NCBI RefSeq assembly: GCF_008634025.1
Contig: NZ_PDCM01000001.1
Coordinates: 310,001 to 374,000 of the forward strand
DNA from: Streptomyces albofaciens JCM 4342
Lineage (GTDB): Bacteria; Actinomycetota; Actinomycetes; Streptomycetales; Streptomycetaceae
Length of the DNA: 64,000 bases
Direction: 5' to 3'
In this document: positions 40,875 to 49,922 of the stretch, piece by piece
Layout of the letters: each line of letters starts with the position of its first letter
How positions within the stretch are numbered: position 1 is the first letter of the stretch
Program-made: the position numbers and the translations under genes
The notes under the pieces: generated by a model
Seen by the model: the letters and a program-made list of their open reading frames with translations, nothing else
The model's database searches: none
Told to the model about the DNA's origin: nothing

Positions 40875-42146
40875 ATGGGGCTGACCAGTCAGTCGCTCGA
40901 AGTCGTGGTGGCCATGCTGGCGGTGGCCTGTGTGGGCCTCACGGTGTGGCAGTGGCCGCGGCTGTCCGGACGCGGGGTGCTGCCCGTGCTGGGCAGGCTC
41001 GGGTCCGTCCTCGTCACGCAGGTGGCGGTGCTGTGTTCGCTCGCGCTCGCCGTGAACTCCAGCTTCGCGTTCTACAGCAGCTGGGACGAGCTGCTGGGCA
41101 ACACCGACGAGGCTCCGGTGGCGGTCGGCAAGGGCGGTGGCGGTCCGCGGTACGCCGATGCCGGCAGTCTGCGGGGCGGTCTGGTCCAGCCGGCCGGGCC
41201 GCAGGGCTTGGACCGGGTGAGCGGGCTGCCGAAGGGGGCACCGGACAAGGTCGGCAAGGTGGAGTCCGTACGGATCGTGGGGCGCCGCACCCGCGTCATC
41301 AACCCGGCCTTCGTCTACCTGCCGCCGCAGTACTTCCAGCACCAGTACCGCCGCCAGCGCTTCCCCGTCTCCGTCGTCATCAGCGGCTACCCGGGCGGCA
41401 TCATGAACCTCGCCCAGCACCTCCGCATCCCGCAGACCGCGGGTGAGCTGATCGAGGGGGGCCGGATGCAGCCGACCGTCCTGGTGATGGTCCGGCCCAC
41501 GATCGCGCCGCCGCGCGACACCGAGTGCGTGGACGTGCCGGGCGGGCCGCAGGCCGAGTCGTTCTTCACGCGCGATCTGCCGGAGGCCGTCAAGGCGGCG
41601 TACCGGGTGGGGCACGACCCCAGCGCGTGGGGCGCGTTCGGCTATTCGTCCGGCGGTACGTGTTCGCTGCTGCTGGCCCTGCGCAACCCCGGCGTCTACA
41701 CCTCGGCCGTATCGCTGTCCGGTGATTACGCGGTGAAGGACGACCTGACGACCGGGAGCCTGTTCGGCAGCGGGGCCGCGGCCGCGCAGCGCGAGCGCGA
41801 GCACGATCTGCTGTGGCGGCTGCGGAACCGGCCCGTGCCGCAGATCTCCGCGCTGGTGGCCAGCAGCCGTCTGGGTGAGCCGAACTACCGCGACACCCTG
41901 CGGTTCATCCAGGCCGCGAGGCCCCCGATGACGATCGACTCGATCATCCTGCCGCGCGGCAGCCACCAGTTCTCGACGTGGCGGCGGGAGGTGGCGCCGG
42001 CACTGGAATGGCAGGGGCGGCAGCTGACGTTCCCGCAGGACGTGGAGTCGGCGCACGCACGGCCCAAGCGGCCGGGGGCGGGGGCGGTGCCGCCCCCGTC
42101 GGCCACGGCACCCGCGTCTCCCGGAGGGCCTTCGGGCACCGGGTAA
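40875..42146 (+). CDS. Membrane-anchored alpha/beta hydrolase (esterase D/antigen 85-like)
   Basis: 423 residues. Two N-terminal hydrophobic helices (about 8-26 and 44-66) anchor an extracytoplasmic alpha/beta-hydrolase domain (about 130-385). The nucleophile elbow is G-Y-S-S-G (Ser258), and the probable His is in LPRGSHQFSTWR. The fold resembles the putative esterase/antigen 85 family, so an acyl-ester hydrolase or acyltransferase at the cell surface is likely. The C-terminal 30 residues are Pro/Ala-rich. ATG 40875 with GGGAG about 10 bases upstream. Confidence 0.85.
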   Translation: MGLTSQSLEVVVAMLAVACVGLTVWQWPRLSGRGVLPVLGRLGSVLVTQVAVLCSLALAVNSSFAFYSSWDELLGNTDEAPVAVGKGGGGPRYADAGSLRGGLVQPAGPQGLDRVSGLPKGAPDKVGKVESVRIVGRRTRVINPAFVYLPPQYFQHQYRRQRFPVSVVISGYPGGIMNLAQHLRIPQTAGELIEGGRMQPTVLVMVRPTIAPPRDTECVDVPGGPQAESFFTRDLPEAVKAAYRVGHDPSAWGAFGYSSGGTCSLLLALRNPGVYTSAVSLSGDYAVKDDLTTGSLFGSGAAAAQREREHDLLWRLRNRPVPQISALVASSRLGEPNYRDTLRFIQAARPPMTIDSIILPRGSHQFSTWRREVAPALEWQGRQLTFPQDVESAHARPKRPGAGAVPPPSATAPASPGGPSGTG

Positions 42147-42234
42147 GGCCGTCGGCTGGAGAAGATGCCCCGAACCCCACCCGTCCGGCCCACCCGGCGC
42201 GACACCCGCCCCTCCACCGCGGTGAACTTCTACC

Positions 42235-42465
42235 GTGACCGCCACTCCGGAAATCGTGACCACTGCTCCGGATCTCCTGACCACCGCTCCGGAAACCGTG
42301 ACCACTGCTCCGGATCTCCTGACCGCCGCTCCGGAAACCGTGACCACCGCTCCGGGTCTCGTGACCGCCACTCCGGATCTCCTGACCACCGCTCCGGAAA
42401 CCGTGGCCGCCCCTCCGGCCACCATGACCGCCGCTCCGGCTACCGCGACCGCCCCTCCGGACGAC
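42235..42465 (+). repeat. 21-bp tandem repeats encoding eleven heptapeptides
   Basis: Eleven consecutive 21-bp units, such as GTGACCACTGCTCCGGATCTC-like and CTGACCACCGCTCCGGAAACC-like versions, encode heptads V/L-T-T-A-P-D/E-L/T. The units are in frame with the permease gene that follows. Confidence 0.85.
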
Positions 42466-43116
42466 TGCCTGGCCCGCAACGACTGGATCTGCGGCGACTA
42501 CCTCGCCACCCGCCGCCACATCCTCCTCGACGCCGTCCTCCAGCACCTGCACCTCACCGTGGTCTCCGTGCTGCTCGGTCTGGTGATCGCGCTGCCGCTG
42601 GCACTGGTCGCGCGCCGGTGGCGGTGGGCCGTGGGGCCCGTACTGGGCCTGACCACCGTGCTCTACACCATCCCGTCGCTGGCGATGTTCTCGCTGCTGC
42701 TGCCGCTGTACGGGCTGTCCGCCACGCTCGTGATCGTGGGCCTTGCGCTGTACTCGCTCACCCTCCTCGTACGGAACATCCTCGCGGGCCTGGCGGGCGT
42801 ACCGGAGGAGGCGAAGGAAGCCGCCCGCGGCATGGGGTACGGGCCGCTGCGGCAGCTGCTGGCCGTCGAACTGCCGCTGGCGGTGCCCGCCGCGATGGCC
42901 GGGCTGCGCATCGCCACCGTCTCGGCCGTCGCGCTGACCACGATCGGCGCGATCGTCGGCCACGGCGGGCTGGGCAACCTGATCTACGCGGGCATGAACG
43001 CGTACTTCAAGGCACAGGTGCTGACGGCGTCCGTCCTGTGCGTCGTCATCGCCGTCGCCTTCGATCTGCTGCTGCTCGGCTTGGAGCGGCTGCTGACGCC
43101 GTGGCGGCGCGCATGA
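42235..43116 (+). CDS. Osmoprotectant ABC permease with heptapeptide-repeat N terminus
   Basis: 293 residues. Residues 78-293 are a normal OpuCB/ProW-type permease starting at CLARNDWICGDYLATRRH, with about six helices and the EAA loop (EEAKEAARGMGYGPLRQLLAVE). It would pass glycine betaine, choline or a similar solute. Residues 1-77 are eleven heptads (VTTAPDL, LTTAPET type) not expected in this family. Either GTG 42235 is the true start (a weak GGTGAAC lies upstream) and the protein has a Thr/Pro-rich cytoplasmic extension, or the true start is nearer residue 75. The stop overlaps the next permease (ATGA). Confidence 0.85.
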   Translation: MTATPEIVTTAPDLLTTAPETVTTAPDLLTAAPETVTTAPGLVTATPDLLTTAPETVAAPPATMTAAPATATAPPDDCLARNDWICGDYLATRRHILLDAVLQHLHLTVVSVLLGLVIALPLALVARRWRWAVGPVLGLTTVLYTIPSLAMFSLLLPLYGLSATLVIVGLALYSLTLLVRNILAGLAGVPEEAKEAARGMGYGPLRQLLAVELPLAVPAAMAGLRIATVSAVALTTIGAIVGHGGLGNLIYAGMNAYFKAQVLTASVLCVVIAVAFDLLLLGLERLLTPWRRA

Positions 43117-43787
43117 GCACCCTCGGCGAGGTGTGGACCTGGCTCGGTACGGGCGCGAACTGGGCCGGTGAGAACGGCGTGTGGCACCGGCTCGTGGAAC
43201 ACGTGTCGCTGACCGTCGGCTGTCTGTCCGCCTCGTGCCTGATCGCGCTGCCCGTCGCCGTCACCCTCGGGCACCTCGGCCGCGGCGGCGCGCTGGCCGT
43301 CAACCTCGCGAACGTCGGCCGCGCCGTACCCACCTTCGCGGTGCTGGTGCTCCTCCTGCTCACGCCGCTCGGGCGGCACGGGGACTGGCCGACGTTCATC
43401 GCGCTGGTGCTGTTCGCGCTGCCGCCGCTGCTGACCAACGCGTACGTCGGCATGCGGGGGGTGGACCGGAACGTGGTGGAGGCGGCGCGCGGGATGGGCA
43501 TGTCCGGCAGGCAGCTGGTGTGGCGGGTCGAGGTGCCGTTGGCGCTGCCGTTGATGCTGACGGGCGTACGGATCGCGGCGGTGCAGCTGGTCGCGACGGC
43601 GACGCTGGCCGCGCTGGTCGGCGGGGGCGGGCTCGGCCGGATCATCACCGCGGGGTTCAACCTGGCGAGCACGCCGCAGGTGGTCGCGGGGGCGGTGATC
43701 GTGGCGGTGTTCGCGCTCTTGCTGGAGGCGGTGTTCGAGGTGGCGCAGCGGCTGGGTCCGGCGTGGGTGCGAGGACGGGCACGGTGA
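43113..43787 (+). CDS. Osmoprotectant ABC permease, second subunit (OpuCD-like)
   Basis: 224 residues, about six membrane helices. The EAA-loop is VEAARGMGMSGRQLVWRVE and the helix end GGGGLGRIITAGFNLAST is typical of OpuCD/ProW partners. It forms the heterodimeric channel with the preceding permease. ATG 43113 overlaps the previous stop by 4 bases and the stop overlaps the GTG of the binding-protein gene (GTGA), so the three genes form a coupled operon. Confidence 0.92.
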   Translation: MSTLGEVWTWLGTGANWAGENGVWHRLVEHVSLTVGCLSASCLIALPVAVTLGHLGRGGALAVNLANVGRAVPTFAVLVLLLLTPLGRHGDWPTFIALVLFALPPLLTNAYVGMRGVDRNVVEAARGMGMSGRQLVWRVEVPLALPLMLTGVRIAAVQLVATATLAALVGGGGLGRIITAGFNLASTPQVVAGAVIVAVFALLLEAVFEVAQRLGPAWVRGRAR

Positions 43788-44764
43788 GCGGGCGGGGTGG
43801 TGCCTCGGCGGCGACGCTCCGGCGCGCGCGCCGGAGCGCTCACCTCATGGCGCTGGTGGCGCTGGCCCTCACCGGCTGCGCCACCGGCCCCTCCCTGGAG
43901 AACCGCGGCCAGGTCACCGCGGCGCCCGGTGACAGCCGCCACCTCTCCATCGGCTCGGCAGGCTTCACCGAGAGCGAGCTGCTGGCCCAGATGTACGCGG
44001 TGCTGCTCCGCAAGGCCGGTTACGAGGCCGACATCCTGACCGTCGGGAACCGGGAGCTGTACGAACCGTCCCTGGAGAGCGGTCAGATCGACGTCGTACC
44101 GGAGTACGCGGCGACCTTCGCCGACTGGCTGAACGCCAAGACCAAGGGGGCGGACGCCGACCCGGTCGCGTCACCGGATCTCGACACGACCATGCGGGTG
44201 CTGCGGAGCCTGGCCACGCCGCGCGGACTCACGGTGCTGCCGCCGGGCCGGGCCGTCGACCAGAACGCGTTCGCCGTGGCCGCCTCGTACGCGAAGGAGC
44301 ACCGCCTGAAGACGCTCAGCGACCTCGGGCGCGCGAAGCTTCCGGTACGGCTGGCGGCGGGTGACGAGTGCGTCCAGCGGCCGTTCTGCGCGCCGGGCCT
44401 GAAGCGTACGTACGGGATCGACATCACGGCCGTCGACCCGAAGGGCGTCGGCACCACGCCCGCCAAGCAGGCCGTACAGAACGGGCAGGACCAGATGGTG
44501 CTCACGACCAGCACGGACGCGACGGTGGAGCAGTTCGGGCTGGTCTTCCTGGAGGACGACAAGAAGCTCCAGAACGCGGACTACCTCGTCCCGGTGGTCA
44601 ACCGGGCCCGCGCGGGCAGTGCGCGGGTCGCCGGCGCGCTGGGCAAGCTCAACTCCGTACTGACGACGGAGGACCTGACCGATCTCAACCGGCGGGTGGA
44701 CAGCTGGCGGCGGCTGCCGGAGGACGTGGCGCGGGACTATCTGCGGAAGAAGGGGCTGCTGTAG
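43784..44764 (+). CDS. Glycine betaine/choline-binding lipoprotein
   Basis: 326 residues. The signal peptide ends in ALALTGC (Cys32), giving a membrane-tethered receptor. The OpuAC domain (about 50-325) starts LSIGSAGFTESELLAQMYA, a characteristic first strand of OpuCC/ProX receptors, with QIDVVPEYAATFADW for ligand contact. It delivers a quaternary-amine osmoprotectant to the two permeases. It is coupled to the permease gene by GTGA and converges with the ATPase gene 53 bp away. Confidence 0.93.
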   Translation: MSGRGGASAATLRRARRSAHLMALVALALTGCATGPSLENRGQVTAAPGDSRHLSIGSAGFTESELLAQMYAVLLRKAGYEADILTVGNRELYEPSLESGQIDVVPEYAATFADWLNAKTKGADADPVASPDLDTTMRVLRSLATPRGLTVLPPGRAVDQNAFAVAASYAKEHRLKTLSDLGRAKLPVRLAAGDECVQRPFCAPGLKRTYGIDITAVDPKGVGTTPAKQAVQNGQDQMVLTTSTDATVEQFGLVFLEDDKKLQNADYLVPVVNRARAGSARVAGALGKLNSVLTTEDLTDLNRRVDSWRRLPEDVARDYLRKKGLL

Positions 44765-44817
44765 TCCCGGGGCGAATGCCCTTACCCGCGCGCCCGGCCC
44801 GGTCCGGCCCGCCCACC

Positions 44818-45975
44818 TCACTCCGTGGGCACCGAGTCCACCTCCGTCTCCTCGCGCGGCAGCCCCTGCTCGTCCGCCCCGATCGTGCGCCGCAGGGCCT
44901 CGTGCAGCTTGGCCGGGGTCAGGACGCCCAGGAAACGGGTGCCGTCCACCACCGCGATCCAGCCCGCGTCGTACTTGAGCATCTCGCTGAAGGCGTCCTT
45001 CAGGGAGCCGCTCACCGGTACCCAGGCCTCCATCCGGCGCGCATGCGCCGAAACGTTCCCCCGCGCACCGGACATCTCCTCCGTGCCCACCCAGCCGTGC
45101 AGCCCGCCCTCCTCGTCCAGGACGACGGCCCAGCGCGCGCCCTCCGCGCGCAGCCGGTCCGCAGCCCGGGCGGCCGGTTCGCCGAGGCGGGCGAACGGCG
45201 GGTGTTCCAGGTCGCCGGGGTCGATGCCGGTGACCACGAGCTGCTTCAGCGCCCGGTCGCTGCCGACGAACTCGGCGACGTACGGGGAGGCGGGCGCGCC
45301 CAGCACGCTCGCCGGCGTGTCGTACTGCTCGATCCGGCCCTGTCCGTAGACCGCGATCCGGTCGCCCAGCCGGACCGCCTCCTCGATGTCGTGGGTGACC
45401 AGCAGCACCGTCTTGTGCAGCGTCGCCTGGAGCCGCAGGAACTCCTTCTGGAGCCGGTCGCGGACGACCGGGTCCACCGCGCCGAACGGCTCGTCCATCA
45501 GCAGGACGGGCGGATCGGCGGCCAGCGCGCGGGCCACGCCGACGCGCTGCCGCTCGCCGCCGGACAGCTGTTCCGGATAGCGCGGCCCGTGCACGGCGGG
45601 GTCCAGGCCGACCAGCTCCAGGAGTTCGGCGGCGCGGTTCCTGGACTGCTTGCGCGGCCGGCCGAGCAGGTGGAGCACGGTGGCGGTGTTGTCGAGGACG
45701 GTGCGGTGCGGGAAGAGGCCGGTCTGCTGGATGACGTAGCCGATGCGGCGGCGCAGGCGTACGGGGTCGGTCGTCGCGATGTCCCGGTCCTCGACGAAGA
45801 TCCGTCCGCTGGTCGGGTCGATGAGCCGGTTGACCATCTTCATGGTCGTCGTCTTGCCGCAGCCGGACGGACCGACCAGCGTCACCAGCTCGCCCTCGGC
45901 CACCTCGAAGGAGAGGTCGTCCACGGCGGTGGTGCCGTCCGGGTAGCGCTTGGTGACGGACTCGAACCGGATCAT
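44818..45975 (-). CDS. Osmoprotectant ABC ATPase with CBS domains
   Basis: 385 residues from ATG 45975 (an upstream ATG at 45999 is unlikely). Walker A GPSGCGKTT (35-43), signature LSGGERQRVGVARAL, Walker B LLMDEPFGAVDP and the H-loop LLVTHDIEEA are intact. Two CBS domains (about 265-370) follow, as in OpuA/OpuC ATPases that sense ionic strength. It should energise the permeases encoded just to the left but lies on the opposite strand, so its promoter is separate. No clear ribosome site is seen. Confidence 0.93.
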   Translation of the reverse strand: MIRFESVTKRYPDGTTAVDDLSFEVAEGELVTLVGPSGCGKTTTMKMVNRLIDPTSGRIFVEDRDIATTDPVRLRRRIGYVIQQTGLFPHRTVLDNTATVLHLLGRPRKQSRNRAAELLELVGLDPAVHGPRYPEQLSGGERQRVGVARALAADPPVLLMDEPFGAVDPVVRDRLQKEFLRLQATLHKTVLLVTHDIEEAVRLGDRIAVYGQGRIEQYDTPASVLGAPASPYVAEFVGSDRALKQLVVTGIDPGDLEHPPFARLGEPAARAADRLRAEGARWAVVLDEEGGLHGWVGTEEMSGARGNVSAHARRMEAWVPVSGSLKDAFSEMLKYDAGWIAVVDGTRFLGVLTPAKLHEALRRTIGADEQGLPREETEVDSVPTE

Positions 45976-46048
45976 TGGACCATTGAAGCCCGCGGCCACG
46001 GGACGGTCGCTTTATGCGGGCAAACGGGCTCTCCCCAGGGGGCGGCCC

Positions 46049-46984
46049 TTATTCCGCCAAGTCCTCCAGCCGCTCCCGCGCGGCCCGTACCGACCGCCCG
46101 CGCCACGACAGCCCCGACCACGGATCGGAAGCGGAAAGGCGGTCCGGAATGGTGGCCACCGTCCACCGCCGGGCCGTCAGGTCCGGGTCGTCCAGTTCCT
46201 CGCGGGTGATCGGGGTGGCCACCGGCGCGCCCGGCTTGGCCCGTACGGAATAGGGCGCCACCGCCGTCTGCGCGTACGCGTTGCGCTGCACGTCCAGGTA
46301 GACGCGGCCCTTGCGCTCGGCCTTGCGCTGTTCGGTGGTGAGCCGGTCCGGGTGGCGCCGGGCGAGGAGTCCGGCGGCGAGGTGCGCGAAGTCGCGTACG
46401 GAATCGAAGTCGGAGCCCCCGTCCAGCGGCGCGATGACGTGCAGGCCGCGCGAGCCGGTCGTCATCAGGCGGGCGGGCAGCTTCAGCTCGTCCCACAGCT
46501 CGCAGACGCGGTGGGCGGCCCACCGGACGTCCTCGAAGTCCGCGCCCTCCGCCGGGTCGAGGTCGAAGATCAGCAGGTCGGGGTGGTCGGGTCGGTGTTC
46601 GCGGGAGAGCCAGCGGTGGACCGTGACGCTGGCCTGGTCGGCGAGGTAGACGAGGGTCGCCGGGTCGTCGCACACGACGTGGGTGACCGTGCCGCCTTCC
46701 TTGGACTGCTCCGAACGCCGTACCCATTCGGGGAAGTAGTCGGGCGCGTTCTTCTGCATCAGGGGCCTGCCGCCGATGCCGTCGGGGTACCGCTCCATCA
46801 TCAGCGGACGGTCACGCAGCTGGGGGACCGCGCGCCGGGCGACCGCCTTGTAGTGGTCGGCCAGGTCGCCCTTGGTGATCCCGTCGTCCGGGAAGAGGAC
46901 CTTGCCGGGCCGGCTGACCGTGACCGTGCGCCGCCCCGCCTTGATGGTGCGGGTGTCGTCCGCGCCGCCGCTCTTGCCGCTCAT
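46049..46984 (-). CDS. LigD-type polymerase/primase domain protein
   Basis: 311 residues, the stand-alone archaeo-eukaryotic primase-like polymerase of LigD. Catalytic acids are in LLIFDLDP (Asp141, Asp143), and TTGSRGLHVIAPLDGG follows as the nucleotide-binding loop. It is expected to act in non-homologous end joining with Ku and an ATP-dependent ligase, adding ribonucleotides or gap filling. Neither a ku nor a ligase gene is in the window. ATG 46984 is chosen by homology (the frame is open to 47197). No Shine-Dalgarno is present, so leaderless initiation is possible. Confidence 0.9.
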   Translation of the reverse strand: MSGKSGGADDTRTIKAGRRTVTVSRPGKVLFPDDGITKGDLADHYKAVARRAVPQLRDRPLMMERYPDGIGGRPLMQKNAPDYFPEWVRRSEQSKEGGTVTHVVCDDPATLVYLADQASVTVHRWLSREHRPDHPDLLIFDLDPAEGADFEDVRWAAHRVCELWDELKLPARLMTTGSRGLHVIAPLDGGSDFDSVRDFAHLAAGLLARRHPDRLTTEQRKAERKGRVYLDVQRNAYAQTAVAPYSVRAKPGAPVATPITREELDDPDLTARRWTVATIPDRLSASDPWSGLSWRGRSVRAARERLEDLAE

Positions 46985-47398
46985 ATCGGGGACGGGTAAC
47001 CGGAGGGGGCGCGCGGCAAACGCGGGGCGGCGCGGGGGGCGGGTGGCATCCGCGCGGCCTTCGTGCGGCCCCGGTGCGGCATCCATGCGGCATCCATGCG
47101 GCATCCATGCGGCATTCGTGCGATGTAGGCCGTACGGGGGCGCGGCGCGGACCGTACGCGGCTCCGGCGGGGGCCGTACGAGTTGCTTCCGGCGCACCGG
47201 CCTTGTCCTGCCCGATACGCCCGCTTCGCGTGCTTACGATCCTGAGGGCTGTCGTCTCCCGGCGTCGTTTCACCCGAAGGCGGGCCACGACAGGCGTCAC
47301 GTTGACGGCGGCCCTTGCCCTGCCATCGGCCGGGAGGGTGGCTCGCACGGGCGGACACGGGCGGACCAGGGCGGACACGGGCGGAAGGGAACGCGACG
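46985..47398. other. Non-coding interval with 11-bp tandem repeats
   Basis: About 410 bp between divergent genes. At 47075-47118 TGCGGCATCCA is repeated four times (last copy TGCGGCATTCG). Near 47347-47390 GGGCGGACACGG-type direct repeats precede the oxidoreductase start. No credible gene. Confidence 0.5.
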
Positions 47399-48340
47399 AT
47401 GAAAGCCGTAGCAGTCAGCGCATTCGGCGAACAGCCTCGGCTCATGGAGCTGCCGGAGCCACAGCCCGGCCCCGGCGAGGTCCTGGTGCGGATGTCCGCC
47501 GCCGGGGTCAACCCGGTCGACTGGAAGATCGCCGACGGCCTCCTCAAGGACACCGCGCAGCACTCCTTCCCGCTCGTCCTGGGCTCGGACGGTGCGGGCG
47601 AGGTGGTCGCCGTCGGCACCGGCGTGCGCCGCCTGGCGGTGGGGGACGCGGTGTTCGGGCAGTTCCAGCGGCCGGAGCGGGGCGGCGGCTCGTACGCGCA
47701 GTACGCGGTGGCCGACGAGCGGGCGGTGGCGGGCGCGGCGCGCGCCGTCACGTACGCGACCTCCGCCGCCGTGCCCACCGCCGGCACGACCGCCTACAAC
47801 CTGGTGGAGGAGACCCGGATCGGCGAGGGCAAGCGCGTCCTGATCGTCGGCGGGACCGGCGGCGTCGGCATCTTCGCCACCCAGCTCGCGGCCGGCCGGG
47901 GCGCGGAGGTGATCGCCACCGCCCGGGACGGCCTGGCCGACCTGCTGACCGGTCTGGGCGCGGCGGAGACGGTGGACCACACGGTGGGCCCGGTGGCCGA
48001 CCAGGTGCTGGCGGCCCATCCGGACGGCGTGGACGTGCTGCTCGACCTGGTCGGCGGCCCGGCCGCGTTCGGTGAGATGACCCGGACCGTACGGGACGGC
48101 GGGACGGCCGTCTCCACCGTCGGGGCCGCCGACGCGGACGTGCTGACCGACCACAACCTGCGCGGCTTCAACTTCCACAACCGGCCCTCGCCGCAGCTGC
48201 TGGAGATCCTGGCCGGGCAGCTGGACGCGGGACGGCTGACGGTGGTCATCAGCGACGAGGTCGCCCTGGAGGACGCGCCCGAGGCCCTGGAGGCCAGCCG
48301 TACGGGGCATACGCAGGGGAAGACGGTCATCGGCTTCTGA
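47399..48340 (+). CDS. NADP-dependent zinc-free alcohol dehydrogenase/quinone oxidoreductase
   Basis: 313 residues, medium-chain dehydrogenase/reductase superfamily. A GroES-like N-terminal domain (MSAAGVNPVDWKIADGLLK) is followed by a Rossmann domain with VLIVGGTGGVGIFATQLAAG. The structural zinc Cys cluster is absent, which fits the quinone oxidoreductase (QOR/zeta-crystallin) group that reduces quinones or enals with NADPH. ATG 47399 has GGAAGGGAA upstream; the frame is open from 47315. Confidence 0.9.
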   Translation: MKAVAVSAFGEQPRLMELPEPQPGPGEVLVRMSAAGVNPVDWKIADGLLKDTAQHSFPLVLGSDGAGEVVAVGTGVRRLAVGDAVFGQFQRPERGGGSYAQYAVADERAVAGAARAVTYATSAAVPTAGTTAYNLVEETRIGEGKRVLIVGGTGGVGIFATQLAAGRGAEVIATARDGLADLLTGLGAAETVDHTVGPVADQVLAAHPDGVDVLLDLVGGPAAFGEMTRTVRDGGTAVSTVGAADADVLTDHNLRGFNFHNRPSPQLLEILAGQLDAGRLTVVISDEVALEDAPEALEASRTGHTQGKTVIGF

Positions 48341-48376
48341 CGGACGGCGCCGGGCCTCTCCCCGGCTCGGCATCCC

Positions 48377-49531
48377 TCAGTGATCGTGCGGCCCCGGCCG
48401 GTGGACCGGCCCGTGGGTGTCCTCGCAGTGCGGGGGGACGAGCGCCGCGTCGTCCGGCCCGGCCGCTATGTGCAGCACCTCGCCGGGCAGCGGCTGCTCG
48501 CCCACGTGGTCGACCTGGAGGGTGGCGTGGGTGATGCCGTACTTCCGGCTCAGCAGGTCGTGCAGATTGCGGCGTACGGCGTGGCAGTCGCCGCCCGGCG
48601 CCACCAGGATGTGCGCGGACAGGGCCGGCTCGCCGGACGTGATCTCCCAGATGTGCAGGTCGTGGACCTCCACCACCTGGTCCGCCTCGACGAGGTGATC
48701 GCCCAGCGCGTCCGGGTCCACACCGTTCGGCGCGGCCTCCATGAAGATCCGGCCCGACTCGCGTACGAGGCCGGTGCCCGCCCGCAGCATCAGCGCGACC
48801 ACGACCAGCGAGGCGATGGCATCGGCCCGCGCGAAGCCGGTGACCAGCACCACCGCGCCGGCGACGGCGGTGGCGATGAAGCCGAACAGGTCGGTCAGGA
48901 TGTGCTGGTAGGCGCCTTCGACGTTCAGGCTGCTGCGGTTGGCCTTGGAGATGCACCAGGCGGCCACCACGTTGACGACGATCCCGGCGAGCGCGGTGAT
49001 CACGACCAGTCCGCCGGTGACCTCGGGCGGCTCCACGAGGCGGGCGACGGCCTCGTAACCGAGCCAGAGGGACAGCACGAGCAGGGTGATGCCGTTGGCC
49101 TGCGCGGACAGGATCTCGGCGCGCTTGAGCCCGTACGTGTAGCCGCCGCGCGCGGGCCGGGCGGCCAGCCGCATCGCGACCAGGGCCAGCACGATCGAGG
49201 CCGCGTCGGTGAGCATGTGGGCCGCGTCGGAGATCAGCGCCAGGGAGCGCGCCAGAAAGCCGATCACCACCTCCACGGCCATGAACGCGGCGATCAGCAC
49301 CAGCGCGGCCCGCAGCCAGCGGCGGTCGGCGTCGGGGGAGAGGGCGTGGGAGTGGCCGCCGGGCCCGTGGGAGTGGCCTTTGTGGTCGTGGCCGTGCGAA
49401 TGGTCGTGGCCGTGCGAGTCGTCGTGGCCGTGCGAGTGGTCCCGGCCGTCCGTATGGGCGGGGGCCGGGCCGTGTGCGGTGGGCGGCGGGTGTCCGGAGG
49501 TGGTGGCGTCGGCGTGGGCGTGCTCGGTCAT
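48377..49531 (-). CDS. Cation diffusion facilitator (Zn/Co/Cd exporter)
   Basis: 384 residues from ATG 49531 (GAAGGAG 8 bases upstream). A His-rich cytoplasmic N terminus (repeated HSHGHD units, about 28-60) precedes six helices. Metal site A residues are visible in ALISDAAHMLTDAAS (helix 2, D-A-A-H-M-L-T-D) and HILTDLFGFIATA (helix 5, H-x-x-x-D). The C-terminal ferredoxin-like domain (about 260-350) carries VHDLHIWEITSGEPALSAHI. It is a proton-coupled exporter of zinc or a related divalent ion. No metal-responsive operator was recognised upstream. Confidence 0.93.
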   Translation of the reverse strand: MTEHAHADATTSGHPPPTAHGPAPAHTDGRDHSHGHDDSHGHDHSHGHDHKGHSHGPGGHSHALSPDADRRWLRAALVLIAAFMAVEVVIGFLARSLALISDAAHMLTDAASIVLALVAMRLAARPARGGYTYGLKRAEILSAQANGITLLVLSLWLGYEAVARLVEPPEVTGGLVVITALAGIVVNVVAAWCISKANRSSLNVEGAYQHILTDLFGFIATAVAGAVVLVTGFARADAIASLVVVALMLRAGTGLVRESGRIFMEAAPNGVDPDALGDHLVEADQVVEVHDLHIWEITSGEPALSAHILVAPGGDCHAVRRNLHDLLSRKYGITHATLQVDHVGEQPLPGEVLHIAAGPDDAALVPPHCEDTHGPVHRPGPHDH

Positions 49532-49739
49532 GGGCGCGCTCCTTCCCTGGGGCGTCCGAAAGGACGTGCGCAAGGAAGCAAACCGCACTTCGCCGCTAGA
49601 TCCAAAGGCTGCACCGGTGACCGTTGTCATTACCGTCGGACGGCGCATTGTTGCTGGTCAGGGAGGCGTTCCAACAGATGGGCGGCGGCCGCGGATCGCG
49701 CGGCCGCCGCCCTTCGAACGATTACTGGCCCATGCGCGG

Positions 49740-49922
49740 CTACGTCGGTATGCAGATGCGCGCGGAGGTGCTTTCAGCGGGTATGGCGGTGGCCATCGTG
49801 CTGTGGGAAGCGTGCTGGGGCTTCGCCATCGCGGGCGAAACCGTAGCCGTGCTCAGTGCCAAGGCGGCGACGGCACCGAAGAGTGCCAAGGTGACGATGC
49901 GCCGGGCGAGAAAGATGCTCAC
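49740..49922 (-). CDS. Small secreted peptide downstream of AfsR-like regulator
   Basis: 60 residues from GTG 49922. A clear Sec signal peptide (basic ARR, hydrophobic IVTLALFGAVAALALSTATV, cleavage after SPAMA) leaves a mature peptide of about 27 residues starting KPQHASHS and ending SARICIPT, with one Cys. Codons are strongly GC-biased at position 3. It lies 108 bp after the stop of the large AfsR-like gene on the same strand, in the position afsS takes after afsR, but is not AfsS-like. It could be a signal for the regulator or just a small secreted protein (inference). The ribosome site is weak. Confidence 0.55.
   Translation of the reverse strand: MSIFLARRIVTLALFGAVAALALSTATVSPAMAKPQHASHSTMATAIPAESTSARICIPT

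Noticed and set aside
43181..44764. Long version (527 codons) of the betaine-binding protein
   Set aside because: The first 200 codons are an out-of-frame reading of the permease; the lipobox start at 43784 and the GTGA overlap decide the true start.
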